Notes under the pieces: generated by a model | Databases searched by the model: none | Told to the model about the DNA's origin: nothing | The model's input: the letters and a program-made list of their open reading frames with translations, nothing else | In this document: positions 23,697 through 35,275 of the stretch, piece after piece | Position numbering within the stretch: the first letter of the stretch is position 1 | Layout of the letters: each line of letters opens with the position of its first letter | From: Gnetum montanum | Taxonomy: Eukaryota > Streptophyta > Gnetopsida > Gnetales > Gnetaceae | Length of the DNA stretch: 64,000 nt | Assembly (NCBI GenBank): GCA_015680685.1 | Contig: MNCI01008086.1 | Coordinates: forward strand, 156,846 to 220,845 | Direction: 5' to 3' | Program-made: the position numbers and the translations under genes

Positions 23697-26040
23697 TTCA
23701 TAGACTAAAGAAATCCAAAGATAATTTGGTCAATTCTATTAGAACAAGCTTTTGTAGAAACCCAACAACTAGAGTAATAAACTTAAGTACATTAAAGTAT
23801 TTGCTTAATAACTAAAATTTTATCAACAAGGGTGACTAAATATGCTTAATAAATAAATTTTTGTGAGCTTCTTTTCAAATTTATTAAACAAATAATTCCA
23901 CAAAATATTCAAATTAATCTTAAGAGAAAAAGATATTTCTAATATTTTGAAGATGAATTTTTTTTCAAGATTATCTAATGTTTAAGAGTGATCCATTCAT
24001 TAATATTATCATTAGAATAAATGAAAAAAGTTTGTCAATTAATATGAGAGCTAGATGACATGTCACAATCCTCCACTATAGCTAATAGAAAATTGATATG
24101 TTGCAAAGAATCTTTAATCATACAAAAGAATCATTTGTAAAGTGCTTGTTAAAAAGTTATGTACCTTAATTATCAATTAAAATTCTCTTAATGATACTCT
24201 TTTATAAATCATAATGCAAAGTACATGAAAGAAAGTCCAATGTAATAATAAAAAGATAAGGAGCCAGAGGACAATCTTGATGGATTGACCATTAAAGAGA
24301 AAAGGAGGAACTCATTCTAAACTTTGTAACAACTTGAGCATTAACATCAATAAGCAGGTTACCGATAAGACAAATAAAATAATCATCAAATCCCACATTA
24401 AAAAGACAAGGAATAATAAAATTCCATTTTATCTTATCATAAGCTTTAGTATAAAATAACTTAATAAAAGCAATGTCTTGGTTGGTATTAGAAGCCTAAT
24501 ACATTCCCTTTCAAGTTGCATTATCAATATTTAAGATATGTTTACTTTGAATGAAGCCTCTTTGCATAGGTCTAATGATATCCACTATAATCTTCAAAAT
24601 TCGAGCTGTGCATTTTGCTAAAATTTTTTAAGTATTATTAAGAAAATAAATAGGCATCTAATTATCAAAATGTTGAAGATCTCCATTCTTAGGAAGAAGA
24701 AAAATCATATATTTATTAATATTTTTGCCAAGAAAAACTTTTTTAATAGCTTCTTTGAAAACATGAAAGAAAACATCTCTAACAATGTCGTAATGCTTCT
24801 TAAAAAAATTAATTGAAAACCCATCAAATCATGGAGATTTACTATTTTCTAAACTAAAAAAAACTACTTTAATTTATTTCACTATAATCTTTACTTAAAA
24901 AATACAATGATGTGCTTTTGTTATAAGTTGAAGAATATGCATACTAGAGGTCTCGAAAGTTTTCTTGTTAAACACTTAAGAAAAAATAGAAGAAAATTGA
25001 TTTTCTATAAAAATATTAATAATCTTAGGATTTGTAGTGATGAAAATATATGAATAAAGTGATTCTAGTTTAGATACTTGATCCTTATCTTTAAGAAATT
25101 GAAAAAAAATCTTTGCAAGGTTCATATTTAATTCTTAACAAAGAAATGCAACTTTTAGTTAGAGAACTTTTACCTATAAAAAGCACTCTAACATTGTCTA
25201 GTATAATGAGTTTTAGCCAAGGCTTTTTAAGTATTAAGATCAAATGGATTATTGTCTTAAAGAATTTGCATTTGCTTAATAGATTCTATAAGTTCTTCTT
25301 CAACTTGATACTTTCGCTTAGCAAATTGTTTTTCAAATGATCTTGCATAATTTTTAAATTTACAAGTAGTTTGCGACCACTAATCAATCCAACCAATATT
25401 ACCAATATGTTTCTTTTTTATGTTTTATAAAAACTTCAAAATAATTTTCCCACTAGGTCCTGTGAACATATTAGCATTCATACGAAAAAGCTCTTTCTTT
25501 TGAAAGGAGGGAGAATTAATCTAGGAGAAAAAAATACTGATAGGAAATGATCTAACAAAGTAGAATTTATATGTGCTTTTACTTTGCTTGTAAGCTTTTA
25601 AAAAGAAACATTATAGATGTGAAAGTTATCAAGTATAATTCTTCTCATTTAAATAATATGAGAATACAGAGTTAACATTAGAAAGAAAATATTTTTATAT
25701 AAAAATATAAAATGGCATCAATATTTTTTCTCAAAAATATATATTAAGAGGAAGACCGCCAAGTTTCTCTAATTGACTTTCAACCATATTGAAATCACCT
25801 TCCATAATCCAAGGAACTTTAAATAGTGATAAAAGATATTTCCAAACCTTTTATTGATCTTTCATAAACCTTTGATTGATCTTTCATAAACCTTTGATTG
25901 AAATATTACAAAGTTTAAAGTTTCCTTTTTTACTTTAATAAGTAATGCAAATAAATATTCTTTGGTTAGTAGAGCCAAAATTTAAAACTTTTTTAGTCCA
26001 ATTTTCATTAAGTAGTATAACACCACCTTCTTTATTAACT
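23697..26040 (-). pseudogene. LINE-A ORF2: endonuclease and reverse transcriptase, degraded
   Basis: The endonuclease part at about 25750-26040 ends in PWIMEGDFNMVESQL, the GDFN box of APE-type LINE endonucleases. RT runs below about 24850: SPGFDGFSINFFK (near 24800-24840), LLPKNG (near 24690), TKAYDKI (near 24450), and a QDCPLAPYLFIIT palm segment at about 24240-24290. The last corresponds to RQGCPLAPYLFIIA in LINE-B. The final readable part, YYSSCW near 23770, aligns with the same motif in LINE-B at 33626 and runs up to the RE2 insertion. Frames are broken throughout. Confidence 0.75.
25861..25915. repeat. 22-bp tandem repeat, about 2.5 copies
   Basis: CCTTTGATTGATCTTTCATAAA recurs in tandem within the LINE-A endonuclease region. 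It is a local expansion of decayed LINE sequence. Confidence 0.7.
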
Positions 26041-26044
26041 TATG

Positions 26045-26250
26045 AGTAGCAAATATATATATATATATATCATCATTATCATTGTAGCCTTGTCCTAATG
26101 AAATGGGGTCAGGTACATGGGTTCTTCTTCGCCATTGCCTCTACCAAGAGCTAGATTTTCACAAGATCTATGTGATGAAAGATGTTATATCAAGCCCTTT
26201 CCTATTTTCCACAACAACCAAGACCTAGCATTTGGGGAATGCCCTAGCAT
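26045..26250 (-). mobile_element. SINE-like repeat with ATG-rich tail and an (AT)n microsatellite
   Basis: An (AT)n run at 26051-26070 is followed on the plus strand by CATCATTATCATTGTAGCC, then TTGTCCTAATGAAATGGGG. Read in reverse, GGGACAAGGCT followed by ATG-type simple repeat resembles the 3' end of a widespread plant SINE class. The 5' boundary and a target duplication were not found, so the family name is left open. Confidence 0.4.
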
Positions 26251-26336
26251 TTGCAAAATTTGACAAAGAACTCATCCATGAGATTGGATAAGCTTTTATA
26301 GCCAGTTGTCAACCTAATGCTAGCCTCCTTTCCAAT

Positions 26337-27425
26337 ATATGCCCACTATTTTTTTACTTTCCAACATGTACCCACTATTTTTTTAAAAGAAAGGACTATG
26401 TTCTTCCTATAAATTGTTTATTATCATCCTTATATTTTGCATGCATCCAACATCAAAGGCACATTGATGAGGAGTGAAATTCCTGCTTTTGATGTTGCTT
26501 CTGATGTTTGTCATTCCTGCTTTATTTGTAGTTTATGTTTAGTGGCTCTTCCATGTTTTTTAGTTTCTTTTTTTTCTTACTTTTTTTTTTCATTTTGTTT
26601 GGTCTTTGCTAACTCTCTTTAGCTATTGCACATAATCTGCTTAAAATTTTTAACCTATAAAACTTCTTTTCTCTTCGCAATTATAGGTAGAAGATAAAGT
26701 TTAGAACCTTTTAAATTTTGGACTTCATGCTTAATTAAGATCTATTTTTTGGGCATCCACAAGTTTATTTGAGTTCTAGATCCAAGAGTAGCAATGATAA
26801 TTCTACTATTACTACTGTTTCTCCTGCTTTTGCTAGTCAATCTAGCTCTAGCTTCATTGAAATAACACAGTTCATCGATGTTTAGACTCTTTTGGACTAA
26901 ACTGTATGCATCTAAGTCATGATGAAGAGCATCCAATTGATCAAATGGCGCTACATAAATTTTCTACTTCACTTGAAGCTCCTCTCCTCTAAGTTATTTC
27001 TATTGGAGAAATTTTAAACTATGGAAGTTCCTGATGCTGTTGGAAATTTAGTTATGATGTTTAAACCTTTGATCTTCAAACTCTTAGCTTGCTCTCACAC
27101 CCACAAATGCAAGGGTTTCTATCTTTTTTTTCTTTCCAACATGTGCACACTATTTTCCTTTTGAAAGAGCCATGTTCTTTCTATAAATTTTCTATTATCA
27201 TCTTTGTTTTTGACATACATCTAGTATTAGGCTAATGAGGGGTGAAATTCCCTGAAAGTGCTTTATGCTACTTCTGATATCTATCATGTCTGCCTCATTT
27301 GCAATTCATGTTTAGTAGCTTTTCCATATTTTGTAGTTTCTTTACTTTTTCTACATTTTGTTTGGTCTCTACTAACTCTCTTTAGGTATTGCACATAATC
27401 CACATAAAATTTTTAAATCATAAAA
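26337..27425. mobile_element. TRIM-like element: two ~310-bp direct repeats around ~470 bp
   Basis: 26345-26660 and 27135-27425 are diverged direct repeats. Shared blocks include CTTTCCAACATGT, AGGGGTGAAATTCC-like sequence, TTTTGTTTGGTCT, ACTAACTCTCTTTAG and TTGCACATAATC. The 470 bp between them includes a Ser/Thr-rich frame (near 26770-26870) reminiscent of the N-terminus of copia Gag. The size fits a terminal-repeat retrotransposon in miniature. No clear primer site or target duplication was found, and a simple segmental duplication is possible. It lies inside LINE-A between ORF1 and the endonuclease. Confidence 0.45.
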
Positions 27426-28502
27426 TAATATAATTTTTTAAAATGCATTTGCTCACAAAAGTAATACCATGCATTGAAAATTTGAAGATAATTGTCAATT
27501 TAAAAGATATTTTTGATCTATTTTTTATTGAGTCCCATTAAAAAATCATACATATTCCATAATAAAACTAATTAACATTAATATGTGGAGGAGGAGATTT
27601 CCAATTTTTTATTTTTCAAACTGAGCATTAATCTCACAATCCATATCACTAATAGTTAGACAAGCATCATTTGATGAGAAAGTATTTGAAACATTAGTAG
27701 AAGTAGAGAGAGAAGGAAATACCTTATGTATTTTTGAATTGAAATCATGATCTATAGACCCTTTTCTTTTTGCATTGCACTAAGAAAAATTCTCCAACAT
27801 TTGCACTTTTAATGCTAGTCCATGCGAAAAAAGTTCTTTCTCTAAAAAGAAATACTCTTTATATATAGAAAATTTGCTAGCATCTTCAAATTTAAAAGGA
27901 TTAGTAAAAGGCTGAGAACTTGTTGAAGAAGATTTCATTTATTCTTGTTCAAAATTGCCATTAGTTTTGTTTTTAAAAAATGTTATTATTTTACCCTATG
28001 AACAACCTTTTTACTAAGAAGAACATGAATTCTAATAACATGGCCTTCATGACAACGATAACAGCAACATCCTTGTAAATTGTAGTATATAATTTTTTTT
28101 GGAAAAAAAAAATATTAATTCCCTGCCTGCCTTAAGTTTAATTTTATATTCGTTTGCTATAAGTTAATCTCTATAAAATAACATGTACACTGCACATCAT
28201 TTGGTTATGTATTTTACTTGCTATCAATAATTTTTCTTTTAACATCATTGAGTTGTGGCAATGTTATCAATAATTTTTCTTTTAACACTTGAAAAATAAG
28301 AGAACAATTTTCTAATTTAATTTAGCAAGGAATATTAAAGTAATCAGAAGAATTAAAGTCCATTTTTCATTCCCAAGTTATAAAAGCATCATGGTGATCC
28401 ATAAAAATTTAAGATCCAAAGATTTTTCAATCATTTCAAAATTAAATAATTTGACAAGCAAAAAGGATTGAGAAAAATTAGAGCCATGCAAAACATTACT
28501 TT

Positions 28503-28507
28503 CATAG
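28503..28507. repeat. Target-site duplication of solo LTR, left copy (CATAG)
   Basis: CATAG abuts the LTR start TGATGA and is repeated at 29247-29251. Confidence 0.88.
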
Positions 28508-29246
28508 TGATGAATTGTCAATAATAAAGGCTTCGTCGATGCAACCCCTTCAATGCATGTTAGGATGCGTTGACATAAGCACATTGACGTTGATGCAACC
28601 TTTTAGTCTTAGTCTTAGCTGAATTTTTGTAGTTTCTTTGTTCAAGAGTTAGAATATTTTTCCTTTGAGTGCCTACAATGTGGATTGAAGAGATTGTACG
28701 ATATTTTATTTTACTTTTCAACACTACTTTACATGCAATCTACATTTATATTATGTTCTTAAGTATTTAATGTTGTTATCCATAAGCATGTGAGTATGAC
28801 CACTTCGAGCATAACATATTAATGCTTGATAATCCTAGCAATAGATACTTAGTACATCCAATAGTATACGCTTGGTAACCTAGCAACATTAATACAAGTT
28901 TAGGATATGTAGGACAAGTGGGAATGGGTACTCTACATTAGGATAGTTAATTAATAAACTAGTTCATTAGTTAATTAATTCAATCATTAAACCTTCATTC
29001 AATCATTAAGTAATTAAGAGAAAAATAATAAAATAAATATAAATATAAACATACTTTTCCTCAACTACACTTAACCATACACACAGTTATACATAAGTAT
29101 GAATTGGAAAAATGACTTGCAACTCCACAATTCACTCTATAGGAATACCAGCAACTTAGGTAACTAAGTCCATAGAATCCGACTAGATCACGTGTGAACA
29201 CTTGTGATTGGTATGGTTGGGTGTAGAGACTACCCATCCCTCATCA
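28508..29246 (+). mobile_element. Solo LTR of a Ty3/gypsy element (subfamily B variant), 739 bp
   Basis: Begins TGATGAATTG and ends CCCTCATCA, with CATAG on both sides and no internal sequence. It shares the R/U5 blocks of the RE2 and 62614-63164 LTRs (GAGTATGACCACTT, TAATCCTAG, GGGAATGG, CTTAACCATACA). U3 has its own repeated GACGTTGATGCA-type motifs near 28535-28600. It was left by recombination between the two LTRs of a full element inserted in LINE-A ORF1. Confidence 0.92.
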
Positions 29247-29251
29247 CATAG
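29247..29251. repeat. Target-site duplication of solo LTR, right copy (CATAG)
   Basis: Identical to 28503-28507. Confidence 0.88.
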
Positions 29252-29440
29252 CATTTAAGAATAGCTTGAATAATCATTGTAAAACCCTTATTTGGCAAAT
29301 AAATCCAATAATTTGCAAAAATATATATCGAAAAGTTATATCTTTTAACAAATATTCATAAAAATCATTAGGAAAAACAAAATCAAAAGCTTCAAAATCC
29401 TTAGCAATCTCTACAATCTAAGAGATATTAGTATTCTCCC

Positions 29441-29964
29441 TATTAGTGAGTGTGTGTGTGTGTGAATATCTCTCCAAGCCACAAGAAACCCTTGAGATTG
29501 ACAAAACTTCAAGTACTTGGCCTGCAAAAGGAATCAACTTGTTTTTTGATCACATATATAAATTCTTTTAATTCAAAACCATTTAACTATATGAAACTTA
29601 TGAAATACAATCAACATGATTCATATGTAGAACATTAAGGTGTCTCAAGTGTGATTAGAACTTACAACCTCTTGCCTACATGATACTTGTTGGAGAATGA
29701 GATAACCAATTTGTCGTTTCTCATTGCCACTAGTTATGCTCTCATTTTTTAGACATCTTAACAAAAAGACTAAAATAAAATTTTAGGAACTAGAACTTAT
29801 ATGTAACTTGTTAATTAAGAGTATAAATGGAATGATCAATATTAATAGGTTTTTGCTAAGATATATAGACATAATGCAAAGAATATTTAAAATTGATTTA
29901 AAAATTTATGACATACTTAACAACAATTTTAAATCATATGGTTAAACAAATTTTGATTTTTGCA
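29441..29964. other. Spacer between LINE-A and LINE-B
   Basis: Contains a short (GT)n run at 29449-29463 and the SINE-like promoter at 29640-29735. Nothing else is recognised. It may include the LINE-A 5' UTR. Confidence 0.5.
29640..29735 (-). mobile_element. SINE-like tRNA-derived promoter remnant
   Basis: On the minus strand AATTGGTTATCTCATTC is followed about 35 bp later by GAGGTTGTAAGTTCTAATC. This resembles the A box and B box (GGTTCRANNC) of tRNA-derived plant SINEs. No cloverleaf fits a functional tRNA gene. Termini and target duplication were not identified. Confidence 0.4.
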
Positions 29965-30365
29965 CACGGATCTGCTCTATCTCTCTCTCTCGTGCTCTAC
30001 TCTATCACATAATACAGCAACACAGTTATTCCTGTTGCTGCTACTGCGATGCCACGTCCTTGCGCATTTTGCGTCTCCTTGATTTGTTCACACGCGCGCA
30101 TTGTTTTTCGAAGGGGATCTTCGAAAACGTTTCCAAGGATCCACTGGCTTCGTGCTTTGGAATTTCCAGATTCCAGATCCGGGATCGCCACCACTAAGTT
30201 CAGACTTCTGCAATTTTTTTTCACATCATTGGGCGGATCTGTGGCATTTCGGCATCAACGGGTTCAGTGGTGGTTTGGCGTCAATGGGTTCACCGGTGCT
30301 TCCAATCTAGGAGTGCTACGTAAGGCTGCGCTGTTGGTAGAGAAGATCTTTGCTACAGTGTAGTC

Positions 30366-30985
30366 ATGGATGAATCTCAAGGCCCGTCTGGTTCTTCTCA
30401 GCAGGGAAGTCCCCCCAACTCCACTAATATTGATTTTTTTATTCAGGACGATCTTTTTGATAATGTAGTTGAAGAATTTTCATCTCGGTTCATTTTTATT
30501 CAAATTATGGGTTTTATTCCCTGATCATTAAATCTCAATTTGTACATCAAATCTATTCTACAATCTCATGGCATAATCGTTTCCTATGCCCGATATTATG
30601 CCCAAAACTTTGTGCTCGTAGAACTCTCTGATGCTTCTCATGTCAAGAAAGCCCTTTCAGCCTATTTTTTCCTAGCACGAAATGCCACCCTGGTCATCCG
30701 TCCATGGAAATTTGACTTCGATGTCACTGACCCAGCCTATAAAACTATCCCCTGTTATGTGGAGTTACCTAATCTTCCACTTATTTTTTCCACCTTTGAG
30801 AGAGACATTGTCAGTACCCTAGGTCACATTATCTCTGATCACGGAGTAGAGGTTAATGGAATTCAGTTTCGTCGCTACTGTATAGAACTAGACATCTCTC
30901 ACAAGAAAACCTCTCTCACATTAGCGGCTGGAGGAAAATTGTTCACACAAAAAGTTGATTATTTTTACCTTCCAAACTCCTGTAG
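30366..30985 (+). pseudogene. LINE-B ORF1 (DUF4283-like), one stop, 3' part in the N gap
   Basis: RNA-binding ORF1 of a plant LINE. The ATG at 30366 opens MDESQGPSGSSQQGSPP, an acidic/Ser-rich N-terminus. The DUF4283-like domain follows, with the RPWKFDFDVTD segment (near 30698-30730) typical of the family and a KAL...LARNATLVI strand before it. A TGA near 30521 interrupts the frame. The same frame then runs open from 30540 into the N gap at 30986. The zinc knuckle expected downstream and the ORF1/ORF2 junction are hidden in the gap. Confidence 0.75.
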
Positions 30986-31950
30986 NNNNNNNNNNNNNNN
31001 NNNNNNNNNNNNNNNNNNNNNNNNNNNNNNNNNNNNNNNNNNNNNNNNNNNNNNNNNNNNNNNNNNNNNNNNNNNNNNNNNNNNNNNNNNNNNNNNNNNN
31101 NNNNNNNNNNNNNNNNNNNNNNNNNNNNNNNNNNNNNNNNNNNNNNNNNNNNNNNNNNNNNNNNNNNNNNNNNNNNNNNNNNNNNNNNNNNNNNNNNNNN
31201 NNNNNNNNNNNNNNNNNNNNNNNNNNNNNNNNNNNNNNNNNNNNNNNNNNNNNNNNNNNNNNNNNNNNNNNNNNNNNNNNNNNNNNNNNNNNNNNNNNNN
31301 NNNNNNNNNNNNNNNNNNNNNNNNNNNNNNNNNNNNNNNNNNNNNNNNNNNNNNNNNNNNNNNNNNNNNNNNNNNNNNNNNNNNNNNNNNNNNNNNNNNN
31401 NNNNNNNNNNNNNNNNNNNNNNNNNNNNNNNNNNNNNNNNNNNNNNNNNNNNNNNNNNNNNNNNNNNNNNNNNNNNNNNNNNNNNNNNNNNNNNNNNNNN
31501 NNNNNNNNNNNNNNNNNNNNNNNNNNNNNNNNNNNNNNNNNNNNNNNNNNNNNNNNNNNNNNNNNNNNNNNNNNNNNNNNNNNNNNNNNNNNNNNNNNNN
31601 NNNNNNNNNNNNNNNNNNNNNNNNNNNNNNNNNNNNNNNNNNNNNNNNNNNNNNNNNNNNNNNNNNNNNNNNNNNNNNNNNNNNNNNNNNNNNNNNNNNN
31701 NNNNNNNNNNNNNNNNNNNNNNNNNNNNNNNNNNNNNNNNNNNNNNNNNNNNNNNNNNNNNNNNNNNNNNNNNNNNNNNNNNNNNNNNNNNNNNNNNNNN
31801 NNNNNNNNNNNNNNNNNNNNNNNNNNNNNNNNNNNNNNNNNNNNNNNNNNNNNNNNNNNNNNNNNNNNNNNNNNNNNNNNNNNNNNNNNNNNNNNNNNNN
31901 NNNNNNNNNNNNNNNNNNNNNNNNNNNNNNNNNNNNNNNNNNNNNNNNNN
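30986..31950. other. Assembly gap, 965 N
   Basis: Hides the end of LINE-B ORF1 and most of the ORF2 endonuclease. Long open frames spanning it are artefacts of unspecified codons. A complete plant L1-like ORF1 tail plus endonuclease would normally need more than 965 bp, so the true gap may be larger. Confidence 0.9.
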
Positions 31951-34900
31951 TCTCAACAACTTCTTTCTAATCTGTGGAATGCTGAACTTAGGCCCATAGG
32001 TTAGGTGGGTTGGATCCAATGGTGGCTACGAACCACTAGCAGGGTGAGGAACTTTGCTCGAAAGTTTGGCAAGGAAGTGGCCTCTCATTCTAGACAAGAG
32101 TACAACAATATTTGTTCAACTATTAATAATCTTACGGAAAGGTTATCCATAGAACCCTTTAATACCCACATTCATGATGAACTTGCTAAAGTTCGCTCCA
32201 CTTTCCAATATTGGGAAGTCCACAAGGCCCACAGTGCCTTAATCAAAAGTAGACTTACTTGGTTGAAGATTCAAGATGAGCAATGTAAGGAATTTTTTAA
32301 ATATCTTAACAGCTCTCCTTCCATTCCATCCCCAGATACTCTCTCTAGGGATGGTGTTATTATCACTGATCATGATAGTATTCTCTCTTACCTTAAGGAG
32401 CACTTTGAAGCCTTGTTTATAGCTTCCCCAATGAATCTCTCATCATTTGAGGCCACTACGTGTAACTAGCCTAGGTTAGTTGACTCATCCATGTCTCACA
32501 TCCTCGATGCTAATATCACTCAAGAAGAGCTTCAACATGCTTGTTTCAAACTCAGCTCTGGGAAAGCTCCTGGATATGATGGTTTCCCTGTTGAGTTTTT
32601 TCAGAGGCATTGGAATCTTATTGGCCATGACCTTTTCCAAGTAATTAAAGAGGCTATCCATCTTGGTTCTTTTGGACCAAATTTAAATCTTGGGATTATT
32701 CGTCTCCTTCCCAAATCAAGAGACCTTACTAGTATAGCTAATTGGTGACCCATTACTCTTCTTAATGTGGTATACAAAATTTGGGCCAAATGCTTAGCCT
32801 TACGTTTGAAAAAATTCCTTCATAAAACTATATCCCCTCAACAAACTGGATTTGTCCCAGGGCGTTATATCTTAGATAATGTAGTGGCTACTTGGGAAGG
32901 GTTGCAATGGGCTAAGGATGATGGCCAAGACATCCTTTTGATGAAATTGGACTATGCCAAGGCCTACGACAACATTAGGTGGGACTTTATCCTTCAAACT
33001 ATATCAAAACTAGGTTTTGGCTCCAAGTATCTTCATATGGTGAAATGTCTCTTCTCAGATACTAATGCGAGAATAGCCACCACCTTTGGCATCACCGCCC
33101 CCTTTGCAATACATAGATCAGTAAGACAAGGTTGTCCTCTTGCCCCTTATCTCTTTATCATTGCTGCGGATTTCCTTTGCCATCAAATTAACCATGATAT
33201 TCAATCAGGGATGCTATATGGATTGCGCTTTTCCTCTCCTCAACATCAACTGCTTAATATGCATTTTGCTAATGACTCTTTTTTTCTAATCCAAAATACA
33301 ACCAATAATGTTAAACGACTTTTAGCCCAAGTAGAGCAATATTGTTCTCTCTCTGGTTCTACCATTAATTGGTCTAAATCTTCTGTATATAGTTTTCATA
33401 ACAATTATAGTAAACTCCCCACCTATCCATGGAAATTAATCCAAGACCATGAGATCATGAAGCTCTTGGGAATTCCTTTTCGATTTCGTGGTCCTACTTC
33501 TACTCTGTGGGAGCTAGTTATCTCTCGTATTCGTAAGAAAACTGAAAGGTGGAAGACTAAGCCCCTTACCTTGGTAGGAAAATATCTTGTTTGTAAATCC
33601 ATTTGTGCTTCTACCCATGTATATTATTCCTCATGCTGGGCTCCTTCCCACACAACCTATCAAAACTTGGAGCGGTTATTTCAAGACTTCATGTGGTCAT
33701 CTAAAGATTCCCAACAAGGTTTTCATCGTGTTGCTTGGAACATTGTCACTCTTCCTAGAAACAAAGGAGGATTAGGTCTGTTGAATTCCTACAAACAAGG
33801 ACTCACCTTAGTTGCTAAGTGGTTAGTGCAACATCTGGACACCTCTGACATAATTGGAAATCTTCTCCAGCTAAGGCTTCATCAAAGTTTTCCTAAACAT
33901 AAGCCTTTTTGGAAAAACATCCATCCTATTAATTGGATTTTCTCTCCTCTTTCTATCTCCATTCCTGGTTCCCATGTATTCAAAAGCATATGGAAGGCTT
34001 AGCAAGTTCTCCACCACCATATTAATTGGTCTAATATCCATCTTAACCCTACTCTCCTTCCCAAGCTTTGCCCTTGGTGGTTACCCTTGACCCCCGCCCC
34101 TCTTGCCATTACTAATGCAAGATTAGCCATTATTTGGTACTAGAAGGGAGTGATTTCCCTTCATTGTCTTCGTCTTGCTAATCAATGGATTTCTTGAAAA
34201 GCGTTTGAAAACCTATATGGAGCTTCGAAAGCAGTGCGGCTTTGCTTCCACCAGATACATTCATTTCTTCATCAATCATTACACCTAGATGGTGCTACCC
34301 AAGGTCTATTTCATGGCCTCTATTGGTCTAATGGGTCAAAAATTTTTCCTTATCGGCCACATGTTACCTTCCAATTGTTACACGATTCTTCCGAAGTCAT
34401 TCTACGCTGTAATCGATCTTGGAATAAACAAGAATCAGAGGATTTTTGGATCTCTCATTTCAACCAAATTTGGCATCTCCCGACTCTTCCCAAAATCCAA
34501 CAATTCCTTTGGTGTTTTCTTCATCAAGGTCTCCCAATCGGGAAACGTTTAGCATACCTTGGGGTTCACTCCCCTAAGTGCCCTTTATGTAATGACCCTG
34601 AAACCTTTGTCCATGTTTTTTGGCTTTGCCCATTTGCTCAGCATGCTTGGGAATGGGCTTCTAAGGTTTTTCCCTCATGCACTCTTACACAAGAGGCCGT
34701 AATGTTTGGTTTCTTACCTATCAGGTCCAAAAACTCTCATTTCCTATGGAAGATCCTTAGGCCCACACTTTTTCAAAAGACAAATATTTCAAACTCCTTA
34801 CAACTAACTACTTCGGAAAAAATGCAAATTCTTCGGCATGTTCACTTCCAAATTATATCTCAAGCTCCAAAATTCAAGATGAATGCTAACCAGTGGTTTT

Positions 34901-34980
34901 TCTTATTGCAGCCATGGAGTCATATTGGAGATCCAAATAATCACCATCATCAAGCCTCGCTTCAGAAGAAAGTCTCCTAA
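31951..34980 (+). pseudogene. LINE-B ORF2: reverse transcriptase and zf-RVT domain, few stops
   Basis: Target-primed reverse transcriptase. After the gap the frame runs, with isolated stops, through the linker (32005-32469), then SSGKAPGYDGFPVEFF (near 32554), IRLLPKSRD, and QQTGFVPGRYILDNV (near 32840). The catalytic MKLDYAKAYDNIRWDF (near 32941), RQGCPLAPYLFII (near 33124) and the palm box MHFANDSFFL (near 33258-33287) follow. The last should be FADD; here the first Asp is Asn. The C-terminal zf-RVT region (CPLCNDPETFVHVFWLCPF, near 34579-34635) is intact. Stops at about 32467, 32746 and 34000 and a frame change before 34234 disable it. It resembles LINE-A motif by motif. Confidence 0.85.
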
Positions 34981-35275
34981 TTAAGCCACAGTTTTCTACA
35001 CCATTTGGCCTTTTCCTCTTTCTACCACCTTTGTTCTCATTCAACAATCCACATCCTAGAAAAGATACACACATTTCAGCGAATGGTTGATCTCTGGAAT
35101 GCATTTCCACACCCTATGGAATGCTAAGTTTAACATGTTTCCTATATAATAGTCTCAGTCAACACGGTTTCTCTTCCTCCTTTCCTCAATCTATATGTCT
35201 TGATGTAGCTTATGTACTAAATTTTGTTTTCTATTAATAAAATTCTCTTTTTTCAAAATTGACAAAAAAAGTCAA

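Larger units (their letters stand above)
23697..29440 (-). mobile_element. LINE-A: L1-like non-LTR retrotransposon, decayed and interrupted
   Basis: Minus-strand LINE related to LINE-B. ORF1-like sequence lies at 27440-29440 and ORF2 (endonuclease then RT) at 23697-26040, continuing in the 27 bp beyond RE2. The 3' part is lost together with the truncated end of RE1. It is a host for RE2 (ATTAC), the solo LTR at 28508 (CATAG), and SINE-like and TRIM-like sequence at 26060-27425. It is therefore older than all of these. Confidence 0.8.
27440..29440 (-). pseudogene. LINE-A ORF1 (DUF4283-like RNA-binding protein), split by a solo LTR
   Basis: Nucleic-acid-binding ORF1 protein of a plant L1-like LINE. 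The N-terminal part is at 29252-29440, where a FDFVFPNDFYEYLL...IFLQIIGF region aligns with NIDFFIQDDLF...IFIQIMGF in LINE-B ORF1. It is cut by the solo LTR (28508-29246) and continues at 28378-28502. A zinc-knuckle-like CYRCHEGHVIRIH near 28030-28075 lies at the place expected for ORF1, with the last Cys changed. The C-terminal portion to 27440 is unreadable. Stops are frequent. Confidence 0.6.
29965..35275 (+). mobile_element. LINE-B: near full-length L1-like non-LTR retrotransposon
   Basis: Plus-strand LINE of about 5.3 kb, of which 965 bp are N. A relatively GC-rich 5' UTR (29965-30365) with pyrimidine-rich CTCTCTCTCTC is followed by ORF1, the gap, ORF2 and a 3' UTR. The 3' UTR has AATAAA near 35236 and a short A-run near 35264-35270. 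It is clearly better preserved than LINE-A and LINE-C, with only a handful of stops. A clear target-site duplication was not found by eye, so both ends are approximate. Confidence 0.85.

Noticed and set aside
30540-32019. Long open frames of 349-476 codons through 30986-31950
   Set aside because: They exist only because N codons are not stops; only the flanking sequence was used.
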